From positions 1-26,387 of the forward strand of contig JAWOCZ010000196.1 in NCBI GenBank assembly GCA_046483565.1: DNA of 26,387 nucleotides, in the 5' to 3' direction. The notes beneath the pieces were generated by a model. It worked only from the letters and a program-made list of their open reading frames with translations, did not search any database and was not told the origin of the DNA. The translations under genes and the position numbers were made by a program. The DNA comes from T1Sed10-7 sp046483565 (lineage in GTDB: Bacteria > Actinomycetota > Nitriliruptoria > Nitriliruptorales > Nitriliruptoraceae). This document shows positions 7,721-14,841 of this stretch, piece after piece; within the stretch, counting starts at the first letter, position 1, and the number at the start of each line of letters is the position of its first letter.

Positions 7721-8361
7721 GAGGTGGCCTTCGCCTTCAGGGGTGGACCGGCGGTGCCGGTGTCGTTGCAGGTCAGCAGCACGGGGTGGCCCTGACCGGG
7801 CAGATGCAGCACCGTGATCGACGCCGGCGAGATCACCAGCCGCTGGAAGGTGTCCAGCGGCATGCCGAGGTGGTGGGCGACCACCGCCTTGATGACGTCC
7901 GCATGGCTGACGCACACCACCTGCGCACCACGGTGCTCGACGGCCAGTTCCTCGGTGGCATCGACCGCGCGGGCCTGGGCACCGCGGATCGTCTCACCAC
8001 CGGGGAAGGCCATGCGCGACGGTGTCGACTGGACGACCTGCCACAGCTTGCGGCGGCGCAGCTGGCCGAGGGGTTTGTCGGTCCAGTCGCCGTAGTCCAC
8101 CTCGCCGAGCCCGCGCCGGGAACGCACCCGCAGCCCGTGGGCGCGGGCCACGATCCTGGCGGTGTCCTGGGTGCGTTCCAGCGGCGAGCTGTACACCGCC
8201 GCGATGTCCGCCGTGGCGAGCCGCTCGGCGGTCGCCTCCGCCTGGGCGACACCGGCATCGTCGAGGTGGACACCGGGGGTCCAGCCGCCGAGGCGCTTGC
8301 CCGTGGCCGCGGTGGTGGCGTGGCGTACCAGCACCAGGGTCGTCCCGTCGTCGCTGGCCAC
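7717..8361 (-). CDS. Histidine phosphatase superfamily protein, MSMEG_4193 type (putative phosphomutase)
   Basis: The product is 214 residues. The RHAT motif gives the phospho-accepting His14 with Arg13; further phosphate-pocket residues are R63 (SSPLERTQDTA), E87 (GLGEVDYGDW) and His153 (CVSHAD). This is a complete active site of the phosphoglycerate mutase / acid phosphatase fold. The natural substrate of this subfamily is unknown. Start is GTG 8361, with a TGAGGA stretch about 8 bases upstream. It is the first gene of the operon leading through DUF3090 and SCO1664 to recO. Confidence 0.9.
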   Translation of the reverse strand: MASDDGTTLVLVRHATTAATGKRLGGWTPGVHLDDAGVAQAEATAERLATADIAAVYSSPLERTQDTARIVARAHGLRVRSRRGLGEVDYGDWTDKPLGQLRRRKLWQVVQSTPSRMAFPGGETIRGAQARAVDATEELAVEHRGAQVVCVSHADVIKAVVAHHLGMPLDTFQRLVISPASITVLHLPGQGHPVLLTCNDTGTAGPPLKAKATS

Positions 8362-8377
8362 TGCTCGTCCTCAGGTC

Positions 8378-8425
8378 GCTGGTCGGGTCGCGGGCTGGTC
8401 GGGTCGCGGGCTGATCGGGTCGCCG
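8378..8425. repeat. Three tandem copies of a 16-bp unit upstream of the phosphatase operon
   Basis: GCTGGTCGGGTCGCGG occurs twice in perfect tandem (8378-8393 and 8394-8409) and a third time with two changes (8410-8425, GCTGATCGGGTCGCCG). The array sits in the 127-base gap between the GHKL ATPase stop and the phosphatase start, 17 bases upstream of that start. It may be a repeated regulator site or simple slippage expansion; its copy number could vary between strains. Confidence 0.85.
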
Positions 8426-8488
8426 TCGGGGACCGGTGCGTGGGCGTTCGCGGCCCGGCGCGCCCGCGGACGTGGTGTTGCCTGCAAC

Positions 8489-8992
8489 CTAGCGAGGGAG
8501 CCCGCCCGACAGCGCAGGCCACCCCACCGGGCGGCCCCGGCGCACGCCGCAGTCGGCACCTTCCGTCGACGCTGCGGGTATCTGCCGAGGGTCGTCCACC
8601 ACCAGGTCGACCCGCACGACGGTCGCGCCCACCGCGCCCTCGACCCGAAGGGCGTCGGCGACAGCGGTCACCAGCTGCCAGCCGTGCCCCCGGCACGCGA
8701 GCGGTTCGCAGCGGTGTCGGTCGCCGTCGGGTCCCTGCCACAGCCCGTCCACCGCGCGATCGGTGACCTCGATCCGGATCGTGTCACCGTGACCGCGCCG
8801 CACCCGCAGGTCGATCGGCAGCGCGGGGTCGCCACCGTGCCCATGCTCGAGGGCGTTGGCCAGCAGTTCGTGCACCGCGAGCGCCACCTCGCTGCGCCGG
8901 GCCGCACCGACACCCAGCTGCACGGCCCGGTCCGCCGCGCGCACGGCCGCCGGCCGAACGCTCCCCACGCCACCGGTCACCTGCCACCGCAT
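8489..8992 (-). CDS. GHKL-type ATP-binding protein (anti-sigma-factor / RsbW-like)
   Basis: The product is 167 residues. It has the N-box of HATPase_c_2 proteins, VHELLANALEHGHGG, with E42 and N46 as the expected catalytic and Mg-binding residues, then IRIEVTDRAVDG (about 72-83) at the G1 position and RGHGWQLV (101-108) at the G2 position. Actinobacterial genomes encode many such single-domain kinases, which bind or phosphorylate anti-anti-sigma partners. No sigma factor or STAS-domain gene is nearby, so the partner is unknown. Start ATG 8992 lies six bases after the proS stop, suggesting cotranscription with proS. The C-terminal tail after about residue 130 is low-complexity and Arg/Gly-rich. 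Confidence 0.78.
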   Translation of the reverse strand: MRWQVTGGVGSVRPAAVRAADRAVQLGVGAARRSEVALAVHELLANALEHGHGGDPALPIDLRVRRGHGDTIRIEVTDRAVDGLWQGPDGDRHRCEPLACRGHGWQLVTAVADALRVEGAVGATVVRVDLVVDDPRQIPAASTEGADCGVRRGRPVGWPALSGGLPR

Positions 8993-8998
8993 CCCGGA

Positions 8999-10459
8999 TC
9001 AGTAGGCGCGGGCGAAGGCGACACGCGTGCCGTGCGCGCTCGGTTCGCCGCAGCGCACGCACGCGCCCTCCTCCGGGGTGCCGTCGGTGGGGATGCAGCG
9101 GGGGGTTGCCCCGGTGGTGGCCTTGAGCTCGTCCTCGCAGGCGGCCTTCCCGCAGTGCAGGGCGTAGCTGAACCCGACCTTGACCTGCGCCGCGAAGGTG
9201 TCGAGGTCGTCGGCGATACCGCTGTGCGCGTCCCGATAGGCCCGCGCACGCTCCACCAGGTGGTCGTGGTAGGCGTCGAGGCGCTCCTGCACGCCCGCCA
9301 GGAAGGCATCGAAACCGACTGTCTCCTTGACGGCTCGCCCGCGGTCATCGACCTCGCCGATGCGCTGGGCGACCAGCACGTGACCAGCCTCGAGGTCGCG
9401 GGGACCGAGCTCGACCCTGAGCGGCACGCCCTTGAGCTCGAGGTCGTTGAAGCGGAAGCCCGGTGACGCGTCCCGGTCGTCGACCTGGACGCGGATGCCC
9501 TGGGCGATGAGCTGATCACGCAGCTGATAGGCCTTGTCGCGCACCGCCTCCGCCTGGTCACCTCGGCCGATCGGCACGATGGCGACCTGGACGGGGGCGA
9601 GCCGCGGCGGCAGCACCAGGCCCTGATCGTCGCCGTGCGCCAGGATCACCGCCCCGATCATCCGCGTGGACATCCCCCACGAGGTCGTGTGGACGTGGCG
9701 CAGCTGGTTGTCGCGGTCCTGGTAGGTGATGTCGAAGGCCTCGGCGAAATTGGTCCCGAGGTAGTGCGAGGTCCCCGACTGCAGGGCCTTGCCGTCCCGC
9801 ATCATGCCTTCGATGGTGAAGGTGCGCCTCGCGCCGGCGAAGCGCTCACCGGGGGTCTTCTCCCCCCTGACCATCGGGATGGCGGCCACGTTCAGTGCGA
9901 ACTCCGCGTAGACGTCGAACATCCGCAGGGTCTCCTCCATCGCCTCCGCCTCGTCGGCGTGGGCGGTGTGACCCTCCTGCCACAGGAACTCCGTGGTGCG
10001 CAGGAAGATGCGGGGGCGCAGCTCCCAGCGCACGACGTTGTTCCAGGCGTTGATGAGCACCGGCAGGTCGCGGTAGGAGGAGATCCACCGGTGGTACATC
10101 TCGCCGATGACCGTCTCGGAGGTGGGGCGCACCACCAGCGGCTCCTCGAGCTCCTTGCCGCCGCCATGGGTGACCACGGCGAGCTCCGGCGCGAAGCCCT
10201 CGACGTGGTCGGCTTCGCGCTGCAGGTAGGACTGGGGGATGAACAGCGGGAAGTAGGCGTTCTCGTGCCCGGTGTCCTTGAAGCGCTGATCGAGCTGTGC
10301 CTGGAGCAGTTCCCAGATCCGGTAGCCGTAGGGCCGGATGACCATCGTGCCCTTGGCAGGACCGCGGTCGGCGAGCTCGGCTCTGAGGACCAGCTCGTTG
10401 TACCAGGCGGACACGTCCTGCGACATCGGCGTGACACCGAGCTCGTTCTGCTTGCCCAC
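8999..10459 (-). CDS. proS: Prolyl-tRNA synthetase, archaeal/eukaryotic-like type
   Basis: The product is 486 residues. It charges tRNA-Pro with proline. Class II features are clear: the proline-binding TSE loop in VVRPTSETVIGEMYHRW, motif 2 in RPRIFLRTTEFLWQEGHTAH and motif 3 around TSWGMSTRMIGAVILAHGDD. It lacks the editing insertion of the long bacterial ProRS and has the C-terminal zinc-binding extension (C-x4-C, a further Cys, then CVRC) ending in a terminal tyrosine, both marks of the archaeal/eukaryotic-like form. I prefer GTG 10459 because GAGG lies about 8 bases upstream; GTG 10471 would add four residues. This form occurs sporadically in bacteria and reflects ancient transfer, not a recent insertion here; base composition is like that of its neighbours. 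Confidence 0.96.
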   Translation of the reverse strand: MGKQNELGVTPMSQDVSAWYNELVLRAELADRGPAKGTMVIRPYGYRIWELLQAQLDQRFKDTGHENAYFPLFIPQSYLQREADHVEGFAPELAVVTHGGGKELEEPLVVRPTSETVIGEMYHRWISSYRDLPVLINAWNNVVRWELRPRIFLRTTEFLWQEGHTAHADEAEAMEETLRMFDVYAEFALNVAAIPMVRGEKTPGERFAGARRTFTIEGMMRDGKALQSGTSHYLGTNFAEAFDITYQDRDNQLRHVHTTSWGMSTRMIGAVILAHGDDQGLVLPPRLAPVQVAIVPIGRGDQAEAVRDKAYQLRDQLIAQGIRVQVDDRDASPGFRFNDLELKGVPLRVELGPRDLEAGHVLVAQRIGEVDDRGRAVKETVGFDAFLAGVQERLDAYHDHLVERARAYRDAHSGIADDLDTFAAQVKVGFSYALHCGKAACEDELKATTGATPRCIPTDGTPEEGACVRCGEPSAHGTRVAFARAY

Positions 10460-10561
10460 GGGGGACCTCACGGGTGCTGGCAGGGGTGACGGGAGCGGGA
10501 GTCCATGCCGTCGTCGCTCTCGGTGCGTGGCGGCGCGGCGACCTGCGGCCGGACACCTCGC

Positions 10562-10567
10562 AGGCTA
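10562..10567 (-). promoter_or_regulatory. Candidate -10 element for proS
   Basis: On the minus strand this reads TAGCCT, a TANNNT hexamer about 100 bases upstream of the proS start, inside a small CTCGC/GCGAG dyad (10557-10572). On the plus strand a second such hexamer, TAGCGT at 10596-10601, could serve the membrane-protein gene at 10661. No convincing -35 is visible for either. Confidence 0.25.
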
Positions 10568-10660
10568 GCGAGCACGACCGTGGAGACCGTCGCGGTAGCG
10601 TGCGCGTCACCCGCAGCCGGGCGCGTCCCCGGCACGCCCCCGCACCAGCGGAGACCCCCG

Positions 10661-11182
10661 ATGACCTCGCCTGCCGGGCCGGAGTACGACCATCGGGTGC
10701 TGCTGCTGGCCACCGCCGTCGCCATGGCGGCGATCGTGGCGCTGCCCCTGACGGCCGCGGCGGACCCGGCGGTCGCTGCCGCGTTGTCCCTGGCCACGCC
10801 CGTGGTGCTGCTCCTCGCGGGCCGACTGCGCGGCCAGCGCTGGATGGTGCTGGTCGGCACCGCCCTGCTGGTGGCGCTCGCCGGGCTGTTGGCGGCGGAC
10901 CTGGCGGGCGTGGGCATCGGGCCACTGGCGGGACTGGTCGTGGCGGTGGTCCTGGTCGGGCCGGTGGTGGCCGTGCTCGCGGTCGGGCTGCCGCTGCGCG
11001 AGGTGGACATGGTCGCCGGCGGTGCGTTCCTCATCACCGCGACGATCGCGGTCATCTCGGGGTTCGCAGCTGCCGGCACCACCGGCGCGACCGCGTTGAT
11101 CCTGGGCGTGGCCCTGGTCGGGTTCACTGCGGTGGCGTTCCGGTTGGGTCGTACCGCGCCCGACGAGCAGGATCGCCGCTGA
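10661..11182 (+). CDS. Predicted six-helix membrane protein, unknown function
   Basis: The product is 173 residues and almost entirely hydrophobic. Helices can be drawn at roughly 13-34, 37-54, 60-82, 85-110, 114-137 and 139-160, with short polar loops such as GRLRGQRW and a charged tail TAPDEQDRR. GGAGA about 7 bases upstream supports ATG 10661. I do not recognise a family. The gene is divergent from proS and is followed by the BCCT transporter on the same strand after a 208-base gap that holds a promoter candidate and hairpins, so it is probably a separate unit. Confidence 0.75.
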   Translation: MTSPAGPEYDHRVLLLATAVAMAAIVALPLTAAADPAVAAALSLATPVVLLLAGRLRGQRWMVLVGTALLVALAGLLAADLAGVGIGPLAGLVVAVVLVGPVVAVLAVGLPLREVDMVAGGAFLITATIAVISGFAAAGTTGATALILGVALVGFTAVAFRLGRTAPDEQDRR

Positions 11183-11216
11183 TCCCAGGCGCGGCCGTCA
11201 CGGACCGCTACCGGGG

Positions 11217-11246
11217 TGGAAAAGCCCGTGCGGAGCCCGTAGGGTC
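11217..11246 (+). promoter_or_regulatory. Candidate promoter of the BCCT transporter gene
   Basis: TGGAAA at 11217-11222 and TAGGGT at 11241-11246 are separated by 18 bases, an acceptable -35/-10 arrangement. Transcription from here would give a leader of about 140 bases that contains the two hairpins at 11259-11274 and 11281-11328. Called by eye. Confidence 0.4.
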
Positions 11247-11258
11247 CGCTCCGACGAC

Positions 11259-11328
11259 GGCCCCGGCGGGCCGCCGATGGGGCACCATCCGCGGCGTTGA
11301 GACACCGCATGTCGCGGCGGATGGTGCC
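11259..11328 (+). promoter_or_regulatory. Structured 5' leader of the BCCT gene (two hairpins)
   Basis: The first hairpin has a six-base stem CGGCCC/GGGCCG closed by CGGC (11259-11274). The second has a perfect 12-base stem, GGCACCATCCGC (11281-11292) with GCGGATGGTGCC (11317-11328), around a 24-base loop that holds a further GACA/TGTC stem (11301-11304 with 11310-11313). There is no T-tract, so a simple terminator of the upstream gene is not favoured but not excluded. A cis-acting RNA controlling the osmolyte transporter, or a protein operator, are both possible. It does not match the motifs I know for the c-di-AMP (ydaO) riboswitch. Confidence 0.5.
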
Positions 11329-11390
11329 GCTCGCTGCGCTGCGCGCGTGGCCCCGCTGGAGGCCCACACGCCGACGGAAGGTGCAGTGAG

Positions 11391-13037
11391 ATGGCAGCGA
11401 TCGAAAAGGCCCGGGAACACATCCATCCGGTGGTCTTCCCGGTGTCCGCCGTGGTGATCCTCGGGTTCGTGCTGTGGGGCTCGCTCGCCCCGGACGGCGC
11501 CGGAGAGGTCCTGGGTGCCGTCCGCGTGTGGATCACCGAGACGCTGGGCTGGTTCTTCATCGCTGCGGTGGCAGCCCTGCTGATCTTCCTGGCCTACATG
11601 GTCCTCGGCCAGTACGCCAAGGTCCGCCTCGGACCGGACGACTCCCGGCCGGACTACTCCTACCTCACCTGGTTCGCGATGCTCTTCAGCGCCGGGATGG
11701 GCATCGGGCTGGTGTTCTGGGGCGTTGCGGAGCCGATCTACCACTTCATCGACGCGCCCCGCACCGAGGGCGGCAGCGAGGCCGCGGCGCTCGATGCGAT
11801 GACGCTGACCTTCCACCACTGGGGGCTCGGTGCGTGGTCGGTGTACGCCACCCTCGGACTGTCGCTGGCCTACTTCGGCTACCGGCACAACCTGCCGATG
11901 ACGATCCGCTCCGCCCTGTACCCGCTGATCGGGAACAGGATCCACGGCTGGCAGGGCAACCTCGTCGACATCCTGGCCATCTTCGGCACCATGTTCGGCA
12001 TCGCCACCTCGCTGGGGCTCGGCGTGGCGCAGATCAACGCCGGGTTGAACTCCGCCTTCGGCGTCCCCGTCGGCGAGGGCACCCAGGTGCTGCTGATCGC
12101 GATCATCACCATCGCCGCCACGATCTCCGTGGTCAGCGGTCTGGACAAGGGGATCCGCCGGCTGTCGGAGTTGAACATCACCCTCGCCGGTGTGCTGCTG
12201 CTGTTCGTGGCCGTCACCGGGCCGACCATCCTGCTGCTCAGCGCCTATGTGGAGAACATCGGCAGCTACCTGTTCAACTTCGTCGACCTGATGTTCTGGT
12301 CGGGCAGCTACTCCGCGGACGAGGCCGGCTGGCTGTCGTCGTGGACGATCTTCTACTGGGCGTGGTGGATCTCGTGGGCACCCTTCGTGGGCTCCTTCAT
12401 CGCCCGTATCTCCCGTGGCCGCACCATCCGCGAGTTCATCCTGGGGGTGCTGCTGGTGCCCTCGCTGGTCTCCTTCCTGTGGTTCACCGTGATGGGCAAC
12501 ACCGGCATCCTGTTCCAGGGCGATGGCACCGCGGACATCTACGGCACGATCGTGGACGCCGGGTTCGACGAGTCCGTGGCGATGTTCGCCGTGCTCGACG
12601 TGCTGCCCTTCAGCCTGGTGACCACGGTGGTGACCATCTTCGTCATCACCGTGTTCTTCGTGACCAGTTCCGACTCCGGGTCCTTCGTCATCGACATGAT
12701 CGCCTCGGGTGGGAGCCTCAACCCGCCCGTCGGTCTGCGCATCTTCTGGGCGCTGTCGGAGGGCGCGGTGGCAGCCGTGCTGCTGCTCGCCGGCGGTCTG
12801 GGCGCACTGCAGGCCGGGGCGATCGCCACCGGTCTGCCCTTCACCGTGGTGCTGCTCATCGTCATGGCGGGGGTGTTCAAGGGGCTGCGCTCGGAGCGCG
12901 ACGGTGTGACACTCGACGATGTGGTCGCCGGACCCCTGTTCGAGGGGCAGGGTGAGACCGAGGTCCGCACCCAGACCCCGCAGCACGCACCCAAGCGCCC
13001 CGCAAGCGATCCGGACGAGCCCGCTGGACAGGCCTGA
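11391..13037 (+). CDS. BCCT family betaine/carnitine/choline transporter
   Basis: The product is 548 residues with about twelve hydrophobic helices. Motifs are those of BetP-like carriers: GMGIGLVFWG (102-111, the glycine-rich unwound helix), the aromatic box WAWWISWAPF (323-332, W325/W326/W329 for the trimethylammonium group) and TSSDS (425-429), where the adjacent Thr and Ser match the second sodium site of BetP. Sodium-coupled uptake of glycine betaine or a similar osmolyte is therefore likely. The C-terminal tail of about 50 residues is acidic and Pro-rich and lacks the long Arg-rich osmosensing helix of Corynebacterium BetP, so osmotic activation may be absent or different. GGAAGG precedes ATG 11391. 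A universal stress protein gene follows after 60 bases. Confidence 0.93.
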   Translation: MAAIEKAREHIHPVVFPVSAVVILGFVLWGSLAPDGAGEVLGAVRVWITETLGWFFIAAVAALLIFLAYMVLGQYAKVRLGPDDSRPDYSYLTWFAMLFSAGMGIGLVFWGVAEPIYHFIDAPRTEGGSEAAALDAMTLTFHHWGLGAWSVYATLGLSLAYFGYRHNLPMTIRSALYPLIGNRIHGWQGNLVDILAIFGTMFGIATSLGLGVAQINAGLNSAFGVPVGEGTQVLLIAIITIAATISVVSGLDKGIRRLSELNITLAGVLLLFVAVTGPTILLLSAYVENIGSYLFNFVDLMFWSGSYSADEAGWLSSWTIFYWAWWISWAPFVGSFIARISRGRTIREFILGVLLVPSLVSFLWFTVMGNTGILFQGDGTADIYGTIVDAGFDESVAMFAVLDVLPFSLVTTVVTIFVITVFFVTSSDSGSFVIDMIASGGSLNPPVGLRIFWALSEGAVAAVLLLAGGLGALQAGAIATGLPFTVVLLIVMAGVFKGLRSERDGVTLDDVVAGPLFEGQGETEVRTQTPQHAPKRPASDPDEPAGQA

Positions 13038-13097
13038 GACCGATCCCACACACGGACCGCGCCGCCACGGCTGCGGCCCCGCACGCCGGAGGACAAC

Positions 13098-13559
13098 ATG
13101 CAGATGCACCGCATCCTGGTGGGCGTCGACACCTCGGACGCCTCCATCCAGGCGCTGACGCGCGCCGCCGAGGAGGCACGTCTGCGCGACGCCATCCTCG
13201 AGGTGGTGTACGTGTTCCAGCCGCCCGAGCAGATCACGGCCTTCCCCGTGCCCCCCGAGAAGGGCAAGGACGAAGCCAAGGACCTCGAGGAGGTGCGCGC
13301 CCAGTACACCGAGAAGCTCGGCAACTGGCTCGAGGAGGTCGACGTCGATCTCGACGACCTCGACGTCGAGTGGTCGGTGCTGGCCGACCGGCGACCGTCA
13401 CGCGCCCTGGTCGAGCGCTCCAGCGACGCCGACCTGGTGGTGGTGGGCTCACGCGGCCGCGGCGGGTTCCGCGGGTTGCGGCTCGGTTCGGTGTCCGAGC
13501 AGGTCACGCGCCACGCCCGCGCCCCCGTGTTGGTGATCCGCGAGAGCACCAGGGACTGA
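13098..13559 (+). CDS. Universal stress protein (UspA family), ATP-binding type
   Basis: The product is 153 residues, a single Usp domain. RILVGVDTSDAS (5-16) gives the first strand with the nucleotide-contacting aspartate, and GSRGRGGFRGLRLGSVS (117-133) is the G-2x-G-9x-G-S/T motif of ATP-binding members. The middle (about 50-92) is unusually rich in Glu, Asp and Lys. GGAGGA lies about 6 bases upstream of ATG 13098. Usp genes are often paired with transporters whose activity they modulate; this pairing with a BCCT carrier suggests a stress- or osmolarity-linked role, which is inference. Confidence 0.92.
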   Translation: MQMHRILVGVDTSDASIQALTRAAEEARLRDAILEVVYVFQPPEQITAFPVPPEKGKDEAKDLEEVRAQYTEKLGNWLEEVDVDLDDLDVEWSVLADRRPSRALVERSSDADLVVVGSRGRGGFRGLRLGSVSEQVTRHARAPVLVIRESTRD

Positions 13560-13574
13560 CCGGCCCACAGCCGA

Positions 13575-13610
13575 CGGTGGCCGCACCCGCCCGTGCGGAT
13601 GCGGCCACCG
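13575..13610. terminator. Hairpin between convergent usp and glcF genes
   Basis: An 11-base perfect stem, CGGTGGCCGCA (13575-13585) with TGCGGCCACCG (13600-13610), encloses a 14-base loop. It lies exactly in the 73-base gap between two converging genes and so could end transcripts from both sides. There is no flanking T-run on either strand, as is common in high-GC actinobacteria. Confidence 0.65.
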
Positions 13611-13632
13611 GTGTGGGGACCCCGACGACGCG

Positions 13633-14841
13633 CTAGGGGGTCAGGGCGCGGGCCAGCAGCTGCGCCGGGTGGTGCACCTCCCAGCCCTCCCGGGCGATCT
13701 GCATGGCACAACCCGGGTTGCCGGAGACCACGCCCCCGGCCCCGGTGCGCTGCAGCGACGCGTGCTTGCTGGCGAGCAGGGCATCGCCGAACTCCGGTTG
13801 CACGTAGGAGTAGATCCCGCCGGAGCCGCAGCACTGCTGCTCGTCGTCGGGCTCGAGCAGCGTGAGACCGGGGATCGCCGCGACCAGTGCCCGCGCCTGG
13901 TCGGCGAGGCCCTGGACGTTCTTGAGGTGGCAGGGCGCCTGGTAGGCCAGGGTCAGATCGACCTCCTTGCCCCGCGAGGCCACCTCCTCGGGGCTGATCA
14001 GCTCCGAGAGATCCTTGACCCGGGCGCTGAAGGCCTCCGCCTCGGGGGTGCCGAGCAGCTTCCCGTACTCCTTCATGGCACCGCCGCAACCCGCCGAGTT
14101 GACCAGGATGGGACCCGTGGTGCCGGCGTAGGCTGCGATGGTCGCCTCGGCCATCGCGTGCGCCTCATCCTCGCGTCCTCCATGGGCCGAGAGCGCACCG
14201 CAGCAGGCCGGGGCCGGCTCGAAGCGTGGCCGGTAGCCCACGGCCGCCAGGACCTGCGCGGTCGCACGGTGGACGTCACGGAACATCCCGTCCATGACGC
14301 AGCCGCGGAACAGGTAGACGTCACCCTGGACCGCCGCACCGGGTGGCGGCAGCCGGTAGCCGCGCAAGGTGTCACCGAGGCGCACACGTCGTGCTGGCCG
14401 TAGCCGCGAGGGCAGGACACGGTCGAGCCGCAGCGTCTGCGCGACGGCCAGCAGGATCGTGCCCAGCCGCAGCAACCAGCGGTGCCTGAGGCCGGTGAAC
14501 AGCACCTCCTGTGCACGTCCCTGCACACCCGAAGGTGGCTGCTGCTCGCTGATGGCGGCACGGGCGGTCTCCATCAGCGACCCGAACTCCACCAGCGACG
14601 GACACACCACCTCGCACGCCCGGCACTGCACACAGGTCTCGAGGGAGTCCACCACGTCCGGGTCGTCGATGGCGAGCTCACCCTCCTGGACCAGGCGCAT
14701 CGCCAGGATGCGGCCGCGGGGGCCGTGCTCCTCGAGGTGGGTCGTCTCGTAGGTGGGACACGAGGACAGACAGAAGCCGCACTGCACACAGGCGGCGAGC
14801 TGGTCGGCGTCGAAGATCGACATCGGTTCGGGTTGGGTCAT
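13633..14841 (-). CDS. glcF: Glycolate/D-lactate oxidase iron-sulfur subunit GlcF
   Basis: The product is 402 residues. Two 4Fe-4S motifs lie at the N-terminus: C18-x2-C21-x2-C24-x3-C28-P and C70-x2-C73-x2-C76-x3-C80-P. Two CCG domains follow, marked by ACCGALSAHGG and QCCGSGGIYSYVQPEF. In the GlcDEF complex this subunit passes electrons from the flavin subunits to the membrane quinone pool. The start ATG 14841 overlaps the glcE stop by four bases (ATGA) and GAGG lies about 10 bases upstream; an internal ATG at 14823 is the alternative. It is the last gene of the six-gene operon and ends at the hairpin before usp. Confidence 0.93.
   Translation of the reverse strand: MTQPEPMSIFDADQLAACVQCGFCLSSCPTYETTHLEEHGPRGRILAMRLVQEGELAIDDPDVVDSLETCVQCRACEVVCPSLVEFGSLMETARAAISEQQPPSGVQGRAQEVLFTGLRHRWLLRLGTILLAVAQTLRLDRVLPSRLRPARRVRLGDTLRGYRLPPPGAAVQGDVYLFRGCVMDGMFRDVHRATAQVLAAVGYRPRFEPAPACCGALSAHGGREDEAHAMAEATIAAYAGTTGPILVNSAGCGGAMKEYGKLLGTPEAEAFSARVKDLSELISPEEVASRGKEVDLTLAYQAPCHLKNVQGLADQARALVAAIPGLTLLEPDDEQQCCGSGGIYSYVQPEFGDALLASKHASLQRTGAGGVVSGNPGCAMQIAREGWEVHHPAQLLARALTP

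Noticed and set aside
8477..8488. GTTGC-CT-GCAAC dyad after the GHKL ATPase stop
   Set aside because: The arms are only five bases with a two-base centre, too small for a terminator loop and too short to claim as an operator.
10460..10660. T-box leader or tRNA-like structure upstream of proS
   Set aside because: No T-box sequence, specifier loop or terminator/antiterminator pair is visible on the minus strand, and the gap is short.
11183..11390. c-di-AMP (ydaO) or other known riboswitch before the BCCT gene
   Set aside because: Osmolyte transporters often carry one, but I could not find the conserved motifs; only unassigned hairpins are supported.
11208..13109. 633-residue frame antisense to the BCCT gene
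   Set aside because: The product is His/Gln/Glu-rich low complexity. The plus-strand product has complete BCCT motifs.
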